Shown here: positions 1 through 12,600 of the stretch, in pieces
Numbering within the stretch: position 1 is the stretch's first letter
How the letters are laid out: each line of letters begins with the position of its first letter
Origin: Chelonoidis abingdonii
Taxonomy: Eukaryota; Chordata; Testudines; Testudinidae
Reading direction: 5' to 3'
Assembly (NCBI RefSeq): GCF_003597395.2
Contig: NC_133774.1
Location: forward strand, 48,270,363 to 48,334,362
DNA: 64,000 nt
Position numbers and translations under genes: made by a program
Notes under the pieces: generated by a model
Database searches by the model: none
Told to the model about the DNA's origin: nothing
What the model saw: only the letters and a program-made list of their open reading frames with translations

Positions 1-3000
1 GAACAGAAATGTTCCCCGCCGTTAGCCCCGTGGTGGGGGGGAAAGGTGAAGCCATCAAAATGCGACCTTGTAATATTACATAGCACACGTGCTTTCATTA
101 ACAGCAAGATTTACCGTAAGTGTGTACCCATTGTTCTATAAAATGTCTAACTATCACTCTCCCTTTTTTTTCCCCTCCACCAGCTGCATATGTTTCTCCT
201 TCCCAGAGGCTAGCGAAGATTAGAAGACGAAAAAAAATGCACTTGGGATGAAATGCTCTCTGAGCTCATGCTGTCATCCCAAACTGATAGAGCATAGCAG
301 AATGCATGGAGGCAGACAATGTCAGAGTGCAGGAAAGCACAAATGAACGCGAGGAAGGTGGCAGGCTGAACAGAGTAAATGGCGGGTTGAAGATGATAGG
401 TGGTGTCAGCTTGCTGACAGAAGGCCGGAGTCAATGCTCAGGCTGCTGGAACATCAAACTCAGGAAAGGCAGCAGGAGCCCAGGCTGCCACTACAGCCCC
501 TGTGTAACCAACCGCCCTCCTCCCCAAGTGCCATTGCCTCCTCACCCAGATGCTCAAGAACACGGTGGGGGGGCCTCCAGCCACCCCACCCCAGAGGATT
601 GCCCAAGCAACAGAAGGTTAGCATTCAGTAAGTTTTAAGGTGCAGTGTGGCCTTGTCCTTCCCTCTTCTCCAACCCCACCCAGTGCTTCCCTCCTCCCCC
701 ACCCCTCCTGGGCTACCTTGGCAGTTATCCCCCTAATTGTGTGATGAATTAATAAAGAATGCATGAATGTGAAGCAACAATGACTATTGCCCTGCAAGTG
801 GTGATCGAAGAGGGGAGGAGAGGGTGGCTAGCTTACAGGGAAGTAGAGTGAAACAAGGGGGGGGGGGGTCATCAAGGAGAAACAAACAGAATGTTCACAT
901 TGTAGCCTGGCCAGTCATGAAACTGGTTTTCAAAGTTTCTCTGATGCACACTGCACCCTCCTGTACTCTTCTAATCAACCTGGTGCCTAGCTGCACATAA
1001 TCAGCGGCCAGGCGATTTGCCTCAACCTTCCACCCCACCATAAACATCTCCCCCTTACTCTCACAGATATTGTGGAGCGCACAGCAAGCAGTAATAACAA
1101 TGGGAATATTGGTTTTGCTGAGGTCTATTCAAGTCAGTAAACAGCACCAGCGCGCTTTTAAATGTCCAAATGCACATTCTACCACCATTCTGCACTTGCT
1201 CACCCTATCGTTGAACAGCTCCTGATTACTGTCCAGGCTGACTGTGTATGGCTTCATGAGCCATGGCATTAGGGTGTAGGCTGCGTCCCCAAAGATAGCT
1301 ATAGGCATTTCACCATCCCCAACGGTTATTTTCTGGTCTGGGAAGAAAGTCCCTTCCTGCAGCTTTTGAAACAGACCAGAGTTCCTGAAGATGCGAGCGT
1401 CATGTACCTTTCCCGGCCATTCCACGTTGATGTTGGTGAAACGTCCCTTGTGATCCATGAGTGCTTGCAGCAGCATTGAAAAGTACCCCTTTCGGTTTAT
1501 GTACTTGCTGGCTTGGTGCTCCAGTGCCAAGATAGAGATATGGGTTCCATCTATAGCCCCACCACAGTTAGGGAATCCTATTGCAGCAAAGTCATCCACT
1601 ATAGCCTGCACATTTCCCAGAGTCACTACCCTTGATATCAGCAGCTCTTTGATTGCCTTGGCTACTTGGATCACAGCAGCCCCACAGTAGATTTGCCCAC
1701 TCCAAATTGATGCCCGACTGACCGGTAGCTGTCGCATGTTGCAAGCTTCCACAGGGCTATCGCCACTCGCTTCTCAACTGTGAGGGCTGCTCTCATCTTG
1801 GTATTCTGGCACTTCAGGGCAGAGGAAAGCAAGTCACAAAGTTCCATGAAAGTGCCCTTACGCATCCCAAAATTTCACAGCCACTGGGAATCGTCCCAGA
1901 CCTGCAACACTATGCGGTCCCACCAGTCGGTGCTTGTTTCCCGGGCCCAGAATCGGCACTCCACAGCATGAGCCTGCCCCATTAACACCATAATGTGCAC
2001 ACTGCTGGGGCCTGTACTTTGTGAGAAGTCTATGTCCATGTCTAATGTTCTCATCACTCATCACCGCTCTGCCGTCACCTCCTTGTCTGATTTCGCTTTT
2101 GCAGGTTCTGGTTCTGCATATACTACAGGATAATGCATGTGGTGTTTACAGTGCTCATAATTGCGGCAGTGATCTGAGCAGGCTCCACGTTCCCAGTGCT
2201 ATGGCATCTGCGCTGAAAAAAGGTGTGAAACAACTGTCTGCTGTGACAGAGGGAGGGGCCACTGACGACATGGCTTACAGAAAATTAAAATCAACAAAGG
2301 GGATGGCTTTGCATCAAGGAGAAACACAAACAACTGTCACACAGAATGGCCCCCTCAAGGACTGAACTCAAAACCCTGGGCTTAGCAGGCCTTTGATTTC
2401 ACGGAGGGAGGGGGGAGCAAATGAATATAAAACAAATCTGGTCTATTTCTCATTCTGATCCACTCCATCTATCTTATACATCTTACGCTGGCAGCAGACA
2501 GACAGTGCAGTACAACTGCTAGCCATCGTCATCTCCTGGGTGCTCGCCAGAAGACAGTGCAGTACGACTGGGAAATGACCTGGCAGAATAATTCCCATGT
2601 CTGCCCAGGTGCCCCTGACTGACCTCACCGAGGTAGGCTAAAAGAGCACCCAGGAGTACGACGACGATGGCTACCAGCCGTAATGCACCGTCTGCTGCCA
2701 AAAAGCAATGAGTTGCTGCTGTGTAGCAATGCAGTCCCCCGTCTGCCAGCACCCAGAAGACGTACAGTGACAGTGAGCTGAGTGGGCTCCATGCTTGCCG
2801 TGGTATGGTGTCTACACAGGTAACCCAGGAAAAAAGGCACGAAATGATTGTCTGATGTTGCTTTCATGGAGGGAGGGAGGGAAGGAGAGGGGGGCCTGAC
2901 GACATGTACCCAGAACAACCTGTGCACTGATTTTGCCCCATCAGGCACTGGGATTTCAACCCAGAATTCCAGTGGGCAGCGGAGACTGCGGGAACTGTGG

Positions 3001-3168
3001 GATAGCTACTGGGGGAAGTTGGCGCCAGCCTTGGTACTGTGGATGTAGTCCGCCGAGTTAATGCGCTTAGAGCATTTTGTGTGGGGACACACGATAGACT
3101 GTATAAAAATGATTTCTAAAAAACTGACTTCTATAAATTCGACCTAATTTCGTAGTGTAGACATACGC
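1..3168 (-). mobile_element. Harbinger (PIF) DNA transposon, decayed, left end outside window
   Basis: The right terminus ends agtgtagacatacgc and is followed by TTA. It resembles the termini of the complete Harbinger-like MITEs at 58259 and 46838. It contains a broken PIF/Harbinger transposase on the minus strand at 895-2057. No left terminus is seen, so the element probably continues past position 1. The second (Myb-like) protein typical of the superfamily was looked for at 2100-3000 and not recognised. A 12-G run lies at 857-868. Confidence 0.75.
895..2057 (-). pseudogene. Harbinger DDE transposase pseudogene
   Basis: A transposase of the DDE_Tnp_4/HARBI1 type. In order, the minus strand shows STDWWDRIVLQVWDDSQWL, a TGA at about 1876-1878, then RKGTFMELCDLL and VGHQFGVGKSTVG, a one-base frameshift near 1690, then IGFPNCGGAIDGTHI (first catalytic Asp region), GKVHDARIFRNSG (second Asp region), and MVVECAFGHLKARW (Glu region). 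A second TGA follows at 1129-1131. Reading past it, homology continues (VITACCALHNIC) to a stop at 895. Both stops are explained by CGA to TGA changes. It cannot encode an intact protein. Confidence 0.85.
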
Positions 3169-3545
3169 TTAGGGGGCAAATTTCATGCAGAATCTGGCCT
3201 TAAGTTTTGATTATAACACTATCTTTGACTGCATGCTGCGTTGCCAAGGAGGCTGCACAAGGTATGAGTCGCACAGGATTTGGCTAGTGGCTGGCAAAGC
3301 ATCGGACTGTCTTTACATCAACCAAAAGGCCCAAGCTATGGACTTAACTATTTGCAGACCTCCAGTCAAATGAATGGTTGTGGAGGGCATGTAGTTTGAA
3401 AAACACTTTTTAAAAAAATTTCCAATTAGAACACTATAGTAATTACAAACCTGAATAAAGTTATAAAGTTAGTTTACATTACTGGTATTGCTTGTTTTAA
3501 CAAAAACATTGCCCAAGAGATATATATTTAATGAACAAACCATAC

Positions 3546-3687
3546 TTTATCATCAACCCTTTGAGATCTTGATCTTCACCTTCCTGTAACTCATATTTGC
3601 TGGTCAAAGAGAGTGAAATCTCTGTCTTTGCAAGCTGACTCAACGTATTTTCCTTGTTAGGATCATTGGGATCAACAGCTCCTTCCC
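3546..3687 (-). CDS. IQGAP2: IQGAP2 window exon 25 (last in window)
   Basis: 142 bp. The acceptor is cctacAG and the donor TAAA/GTATGG. It reads [20 protein letters not shown] then [20 protein letters not shown] and GLMIK. This serine/asparagine-rich linker is diagnostic of IQGAP2. The next coding exon is not found before position 1. Confidence 0.95.
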
Positions 3688-6600
3688 CTGTAGGAAAAAA
3701 TATGGCTCTTATTCTGCCAGTTCACTGACATGTGACAAGAACTGGAGCATGAACGAGAATATTGGGAAACATGTTAAAGGAAACAGAAAACTATTCAGAG
3801 ATCTATCCACATGTACTGTATCTAGACAAATAACTGTGTTTAATTCAAAATTTTTCTTTGGCCATAAAACAAATCAATACCTTCCCTCCATTTAGAAACA
3901 GGAAAATTGTAGTATTTCATATTTTCTGAAAATATCCATTAGAAGTTACCTATCTATATATCTAGGCAAAGATTTTTGAAATACTAAAACCTGAGATTTC
4001 TGCCACCTTGAACTGGATTTTTCTTTCAAGACAGTTATCCAGATAGGGCTCAGATATGTGTGTCTCTTTACCAAAGAAGTTGTGCAGTTATTTAACTTCT
4101 ATAATCAGGAAAAAAAATAAAATAATAAAAATAGGACTGTGCTGGGTAATCATTACTGATAGTGTTCCAATTATTAACTTGCTTCTGAGGCATCCAAAAT
4201 ATGCTAGACATTTTTTAAACAAAGGTGGTGTGATCCCTGCACTAATATTAATAGTTCTATTCATCTTCTTGTAGCATTAGTCCCATCTATTTTGGGTCGG
4301 CTCTGTGTGTCCTCCATTCCAGTCTGCCTTGAGGCAGTTCCTTGGAAACTCCACAGTTGATCAAATCCTTTTTATACAGCATCCATCCAACTAGCATCCC
4401 AACCCTTTTCTTATCCTTCATTTTTAAGTTTAACACCCTGTTTCCTGTATATTGGTCTGATCTTCTTTTCATGTGATCAAACTATCTAAGCCTGGATTCC
4501 CTCAGCTTTCCTATAATTGGTCTCACTTTCACATTTTCCCTAATGTGTTTGGTTCTGATGGTCCACCCTTGTAAACTCCAAGCAACAATTTTAACATTTT
4601 AATTTCCATTGTATTCAAGATCCGCTCCTATCTCTTCTTTGGTGCTGAGCATTCAGAGCTATACAAAAAGCACAGGCCTAATAATTAGTGTATAGATCTT
4701 TACCTATCAAATAGAAAAGTTTCTCCTAACTTCGACTGCAGATCACTTCACTTGCTTCTCTCCATGTAGTCCATGACATTCCTATTCTGCATTGTCACCG
4801 AGTTCACCATTACTGTACTACTGAACCTAGGAACTAGAACGTGTATACCTTTGCTAGTGGCTGGCCCCCCAGGCTTACAGTCTCGTTGCCTTCCTGAAAC
4901 TTATCCTTGAATCTACAGACTTTCTGCTGATTTTCATGCCATTTGTTTCAAGTATGCACATCATCTCACTAAATTTTCCACTTCCTCTCTGCTCTCTCCC
5001 ACAAGCATATCATCATCTACAAAAAGCATGCATCAGCATGCCACTCTCAATGTTTTCTGTAACTGCATTAAGCACCGTGATGAACAAAAAGAGGCTTGGG
5101 GCAGAGTCTCAATGCACTCTGATTCTTAACTGAAATGGTTCGATTACTTCACATGACTTTTTAACTGTGGTAGCAGCACCCGCATACGTGTCCTGGATGA
5201 GTCTGATCGCTTTCAGATGATATCTGTTCCATCCTTTAAACAACTATATGACTTTTTTCAGAACATGCTCTTAAGCCTTCAAGACCTCTTTTCTCTTTAT
5301 TCTTCCACTAGCAATCATAATGTAAAGATAGCATCCATCATCGATTTGTTTGGCATAAATCCAAACTCATTATTGCTGACTTACTTCTCTTCATAGCCTC
5401 TTATCAATAATCAGACTGAATTTGCCTGTTTCACTATTCACTACTTCTCAAAATTAAAGTCGGTTTACATCTATGGAAATTTGGTTTGCACAGCCCCTTG
5501 CATACATTCAGTAAGGTTATTTAAATATGTAATAGTACTCTATTCAATTACAGATAACTAGATGTTTCTGCTGAAATTATTGATGTTGGAGAGTTAAATA
5601 TCATTATGCTCCAGAATAAATACCCATTGTGAGTAGTTCATATCTCTCAGAGCTACTGTGCACTCTGGGAGACAGCTCTCCTTTGATTCTTATTTTAGAA
5701 TATCTTTTCAGTTATAATAGCTGCAAAAGTCATTTTAGGAACAAGTCTTAAATTCTGCAGACGCTGAAGAGGCCAAACAAGTACCCCCCCATATGCCAGT
5801 TTAGGGCCAGTCCCTGGATTACTATAATGACCAGACCAAACAGGGTGGGGGGGAGGGAGGGGAAGACAGAGAGAAAGAAAAAACTTACCAAGGAAAGACT
5901 CTACATCAGGAACAGCCCCTAGCCCCTCCAGCAATTCATTCAGTAGGTCATTCTGCTCAGGAGCAATGGCATCCTGGTGTTCTAACAGCAGCTATAAAAA
6001 AGTGCAAACAAAATGATTATCAGTGAAACTACTGAAAATACTCAATTTCTCCAAATGGTGCAATATACTCACAAATAGAATGCTCAAAATAAAGTCTTCA
6101 GAGCCACAGTGGGCTTACAGCATGGATAAGGACTATGGAGGACCAAAGGAAAGAAAGTGCTTGCTTACAAGACTGATAGTTCTATTTCCCAGTCTGATGG
6201 TTGGCTCACCCTTGGATCAATATTAGAATGACAGCAAATATACACAAACCGAAGGGAGTGGGTTCTCAAAATATTAAAACATATGGGGAAAAGCTCCAAT
6301 TTAGCAGCTGCTTAAACAATTAACAAAACAAATTAACCACTAACCACTAAACAGAATGGGCACTTCACTTGACAGTCTTAGAGACCAAGGAATAAGGCCT
6401 CTGATCAGCAAGACACTTAAGCATATGCTGAAGTGCTTTGTTGGATCAGGACCTTAGTGGACAAAGGGACTGAACTGTCTTCTTCATACCGGTGACCTCC
6501 TCAGAGCAGGGTTAATTCACACCATGCTATGCAGAATGAGGAGGCTCACACTGCTGATGCTTATTGCTGTATTTTTTTTAAATACAGGATTTCTTACTCC

Positions 6601-9600
6601 TGTGATATCAATTTGCTACTTTTCCAATATGCTCTTAGTGCCAGTATCAGTGATTTTATTGGCACTAAGATAACAGGAAGTACAAACTTCCTGTATAATA
6701 CAACTTGTATTGCAGCTGTGCACACCTCCAAGGAGGAACAGTTTCGCAGTCCATAAGAAGGCTCTGAGAACAAACTTGTATATGCTGCATTATAAAAACA
6801 CACAAATGGTATGGGCCTGAAGAATGAGTTTCCTGTAATTAGACAGCTCGTTTCTGTACCTATCACTAGCATTTACTTGAGGAAGGAAGTGGCACTGTGC
6901 AGAGTTTGATGACAGTTTGTGTTGGCTAGTTCTCAAGGTCTGGTTTCCACACAAACAGGATTCTTACTATGAAACTCTGTTCTAAGGTTCCATGGCCACT
7001 AGTTTAAACTGAATTTAAATACAAGTGGAGTAAAACGTGCTATATTTACAGATTTCAGAACTCTGATCATTTAGAGAGTGAAAAGCCTATTCAAATCAAA
7101 AGCTGTGTTCACTGAAATATAGAGGCAGCTAAAAAACTTCGTATCTGGGAAATCAAAGGCACAATAAAGATTCTGGGGGAGACATTCAAAGAAAACAAAT
7201 GGCAGTTTGGTGCATAACTAACATTTTGCTTTTGAAAATTTCCCTCAGTCTCACCTACATCAGTGCCCTGACGTTATATTTTATATAGTGTATGCTGTGC
7301 ATGTATTCATGCGTACACTGAAATTGCAAATTTAAGACATACAGAGATTTATGATCTTTAGATATAAAGCTGCCTTGTTTCAAGTCTTAACTACGTCCTC
7401 CATACACATATGAACTACATGAAATCTTGGAAGAAAAGACTGTCCCCTTTGACTAGTGTTCTACCAGATGACAAGTAATTTATATCAAAAGTGTTCAGTT
7501 AATCCTGATGAAGTACAGAACACACTAAACCAGATTACACACAAACTGACAAATGAGAGGTTCCCCATAATCATTTGCACCATGTGAGAGTCAGCCTCTA
7601 AGTCACAAACTTGACAATAGCATAGCAGGAGTTGAATATCATGCTGGACACCTAAATGAAACAAGTTAAGTGTTGACAAACAGACAGGAAATGAAACAAA
7701 TACATCCTCAATTCAAACTTGAAGTGGCAGTTGTCTTTAATCTAGCAAACACTATGTTTCCTGGCAGGCTTAGCCATTAGTACTTGCATGAGTAAGGCTA
7801 ATTTTTAACTCACTGTCTTGGGAATGAAGTATTCCATATTTAAAAAAAAAATCCATGATTTAACATTTCTGGGTTTTGCACATTAGTGGATGAGTGGTAG
7901 TAGACTAGCAGTAGAAGGACCATATGGTATACATCTAAATTATGTCCTAGTGAATCACACTATAAACTACAGTTTCTGCATTTCATCTGTTCCTTATCCA
8001 GAATAAACATACTTGCAGGATACCACTGCCCCCTAAATCACACTCTTACATCTGCTTCCAGCCAAACACATGATGGAATATCAAAGTCATAAAATGTACA
8101 AGATTTTACTTTCATCTCAAAGTCACACTAACTCTTAAAAAAAAAAACAAGTCCCCTTTCTTACCAAGAGGAAGTTTGTAATTCAAATAAACTACAAATG
8201 GTTCATGACTACTATATACCAATAACAAGTTTTGCAATTTTTTTCATTTTCATTTAAATGCTTTGAAAGAAAAATACTTTACATTTTATTGTCTGATTCT
8301 TATTTTGGTTAATGCTGTTTCCAAACTATTATTGTCTCTACCATTCCCATTGGGGCTAATGGGGTGGAAATACAATTCTCTTCTGCACCATACAGTACAA
8401 GTTACAATAAATGTTAAGAAAAGTTTGGTTCTAAGGTTATTCCATACACTTGGACATTGAGATGATCTTCTACTTGGACAAGAGACTATTAGAAAAGGAA
8501 AAGTAAAGGAATTCCTTCATGGCATTTTAGGAAAGTCAATACAAAACACCACAGTTATTCTGTGATTTTGTGGAAAAGTTATCCTTCTCCCAAAAAGTGG
8601 TTTGAGAAATTTCCCATGAACAGATTAAACAGTAGTAGTTTAGCTAAAAATTCTTTCCATTCACTTACTGAATGGGTATTGATGATTTCTTCAATGGAGA
8701 TGTATATGACAGGTTTGCTGAGGGTTACCATGTCAGAGTACTCATCAATATTGAATTTCTCCTCTGGCTCAGGAACATCACATGCTGTCTGAAAAAAATT
8801 CCTACGAAAGTAGTAAGATGAGAAAGATAGGTTAAATAATTATACAATAAGAAAAACATGTTTTAGCTAACTGTAGAGAATTGGAATAATTTTCTTGTTT
8901 GAAATGCAAGCTCTAAGAAGATCTCTGCTACAGTCTATTAAAGCTGCACAGGAATGCCAGGGTACAAATCGAAGCAGCATGTCAATGTAAATAAGAGTGC
9001 TTATCTGTCTCTACAGAGACCAGCAGGTTTATTTCTTCAAAATAAGATTTTTCCCTTTCAGCTACAAAGTTGTAAGCAAGAATTATTTAGCCCCTTTTTT
9101 AAGTTGTTCTGAAGGATCTAGTCTAGAATCTGGATTAAAAATAATCCTCCAGAAGATATAAAGGAAAGATGCTTTGCATAAATGGTTACCTTCATTGTAT
9201 GAAAGCAGCTCATAATTTTGACAAAGTTTAGGAGCAGTAATTAAATCTCATGCACACTAATACAGGCTGTCTGAATGATACAGGGCTGAATGATACAGGG
9301 CAGTCAGATATATTAAATTTAAAACATTTAAAATCCCTGCATCACTCCACTGCAATGTTTAACTCTTTAGTGCTCAGGAACACTGTGCAAAATATAAGGA
9401 TATTTGCCAAGATTATGGAATTGTTACAGTGTAAGAATACTATGGGAAAATACACAAAAGGCGTTAACACAAAGTGTTACTATGACTATATCACTATCTA
9501 TATCTAGACAGACAGAAGCCATCCAGTGTTTCAGAAGCAGGAAACAGTTTCTCAGCATTTTTATTGATAACTAAGAGGAGTATTGCAGAGATAATGGAAA

Positions 9601-12600
9601 AATCTCTCATCTCACACTTAGTAACAGAGCAGATTCTAACCCTCTCAGGTTAGCATTCTCCTTGGAGGCATATCACCTATTTTCAGCAAAAGGTTAATTT
9701 AATGAGACATGGGATTCTTCTTTTTGTAAAGATCAGAGCCAAATTAAACACAACGAGCAGGTCTTCCTCCTCTTTGTTTTTGTTATTAATTAATAAAATG
9801 ACTAAACTGCTTTAGTATCCTTGCTCACGTATGGCCTCTAAATGAAGGTTATAAGAGTAGTCCTCGTTAAAAAGATGTTTTCTTTTTCATATAGAAGAGA
9901 CGCTTCTAAAAGGAATAATTAATGTACATTTGAAATATTCTGCTGTTTCATTATAATTCCATGATCATAACCACTCAAAAAAGCTACAAGGTAAAGAGTA
10001 TAAATTTTAGAAAACTTCCTTGCAACACGGATGGTCTGGATTTTCCCAAGACACTTTTTAGCAAAATATTTAAATTGTCATTTCCTACAATTGTTTCTCT
10101 CAGCTGAGATGGCTAAAGTTAAAAGACAGTTCTTCCTGGCTGGGAAATAGTTTACACTTACAAAGGAGTAATCTCAGCCACCAGACTGAAAAACGATCAG
10201 CTGTTCTACTTACTTAAAGCAAGCTTTAGCGTGTGTTATACAATGAAATGCTCCATTAGACTCACATGGGAATTTTTCTTGCAAAATGAAGTATTTGGAT
10301 GACTGAATACTGCTGAGCAATACTAAAATTACTTGCTAAACAATAGTACTGAACTGGAAATACAGCACATTATTTTCCCATTACAGAACAAGGCAGAGCG
10401 ATTTCTATATGAAGGAATATTCATTGAATTATAGTCAGGTAAATAGAGTAGGTCTACCTTATCCACCTCCAAACAGTTTACACTGAATAAATATTTGCAT
10501 GAGGTTTTCACACCTGAACTTCTGATAGGTCTGCGACAGGTAAGTGTTCATAGATGAAAGATGCGCACTCTCCCCTTCAAAGAGTTTGTTAGAAGCAGCG
10601 TGCTGAAGGACTTTCGCCACACACCCTAAATTCCTCCTCTGGTCAGAGTGTATCTGGCCTCCAGCTGTGATGTCAATTATATCAAAACCATCAGGAGCAA
10701 CAATGGCCGGGTTCATGTAGCGATAGTATAGGAGGTTTCCAACAATCTAGAGGAGAAATACTTTGAGAATTTTTTTCTTCCCTGATGTACACTTTAATCC
10801 ATTCTTAGAAAGCCCACAAGACTACACTTTTCCTGGTTTAGATTTTAATAAATCATTAACTAAAAGGCGGTAGAGAGCAATCTGTGCAAACAACTTCTGA
10901 GTAAGTATTATCCAGTTAGCTAACTGGAAAAGTCTAGTGATCCCAGAGATAAAAAAAGATGTTATTTAGTAATGGGCACTTACACCAGGAGTATATTTAT
11001 AACAACTGGTTTAAAAAACAAATCAACCTCCCCCCGCCCCACCACACCAAACAGGAAAAGAGTGCCATCTCCCTCCAAGATTTCTCTTTTCATCAGAATT
11101 TTGGCCAGGTCTAATTTTTAAAAAAATCACATTTAAAAAAAATGTTCAAATATCTGAAAATTTGGATGCATATTTCAAGTTATAATAAATCCTGTACTCA
11201 TTCAAATAAGATTTCCATTACTATCCTGTTTCAGCTGAATCAGAAATACTGAGGATAGACATTTGTAAAATTTGTACTTTCTATCCAACCTAAGAGCAGG
11301 AAGTGCAGAGAATTTTTTTTAAAGTTTACATATTATTTAACTTCAAAAATAAGAGGTTCTATTCTCTTTGAGCTGGCTGTAATGTTTATCCCAAACTTCT
11401 AGCCCATCCCAAATATTTTAGTAACGATTTTTTTTTTCTTTTTGAGTGGCCTACCTGATAAATTCTACGTTTATCCATTAGAACTGGGCAGGAAACAGTT
11501 TTCTTATCCTGTGACTATTTGGGAATTCAGAAGATTTGCCCATTCAGCACTGTGATGAAACTGAGAACTTCTGCAGTTTTTTTTTGAGGAAAAAATCAGG
11601 ATGGGCAATAGAGAGAGAAGAGCCAGGCCCAAACCAGTCAATGACCCAAGGATCAGGGCACTCACATGGGATGTGGGAAATCTGGATTCATGTTCATACT
11701 CTGCCCAATCTAGAACAGGGACTTGAACCAGGGTCTCCCAAAACCCACATGAATGCCTTAGACACTGGGCTATTGGCTGGTTTTCAGAAACTGCCTCTTC
11801 TGTTATATTAGAGTACCAGATACTAAGCTGACCCAAGAGTTGCATTTCTGTGAGTGAGAAGTGAAGTGAAGTGAAGGATTCCTGACCTCTGGTACTTACT
11901 TCCTTTGCCTGTTTGCCATAGCTCATGCCCCGTCACTCAATGGAATGTTTGGCTTTTGAATTTAAGGGTTTTCAAATGATGAGCTGTGCTGGTCAGCCGG
12001 CAGGGTAGAGGTGCCTTGTGGTAGAATCAGTTCACTACCCATTTGAGCATAGTTGTCAGAGAAGTTTTAAAATGATGTAAATTTATAGTGACCCCCAGGC
12101 ACTATGGTGATGGGCACCAAAGAAATTCTTGTAAACAATATTTATTGTGAACAATATATTAGCTGTATTGTTTATTATTACATAACTTTGCTGTGGAGAT
12201 TAAAATTCTCAAAATGGCTCCAGACAAGAATTGTAACACAAAAATAATGTCTTTTGAAGGATACTAAAAAAAATCCTCAAAGTAATTCTGGATCCATTAC
12301 AATTCAATTTTTTAAAATGCAACACGGATACTGCGATGTAAATATATCTAATTAAAGCAAGATGTAAGACCTGTAGTTATGTGGCAGGCACACAGAATGA
12401 CTTCACATTGCCTTCTGCAGAATACAATGGTTCTGATAGATTAAGGGAAGGGCACTGTGCCAGGAACATTCTGCATCATTTGACGGCACACACGCTCCAG
12501 TCTAGACAAATGTCACATTCCCACAACATTTATAAGCATCTTAAACAAGTGTAGTGGATGGATTAATTCACCGTTTGCTCTTATAACTCTGCCCAATTTT

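Noticed and set aside
2443..2948. Minus-strand frames as a possible Myb-like second Harbinger protein
   Set aside because: Position is suggestive, but no SANT/Myb tryptophan pattern could be read in any frame.
8669..8788. Alternative acceptor (ttttttcAG) 13 bases inside exon 23
   Set aside because: It has a better pyrimidine tract, but using it would break the frame with exon 22 and drop the conserved NFFQ residues.
11504..11926. 140-codon minus-strand open frame with a hydrophobic stretch
   Set aside because: It overlaps the SINE fragment, lacks splice or homology support and sits in the IQGAP2 intron.
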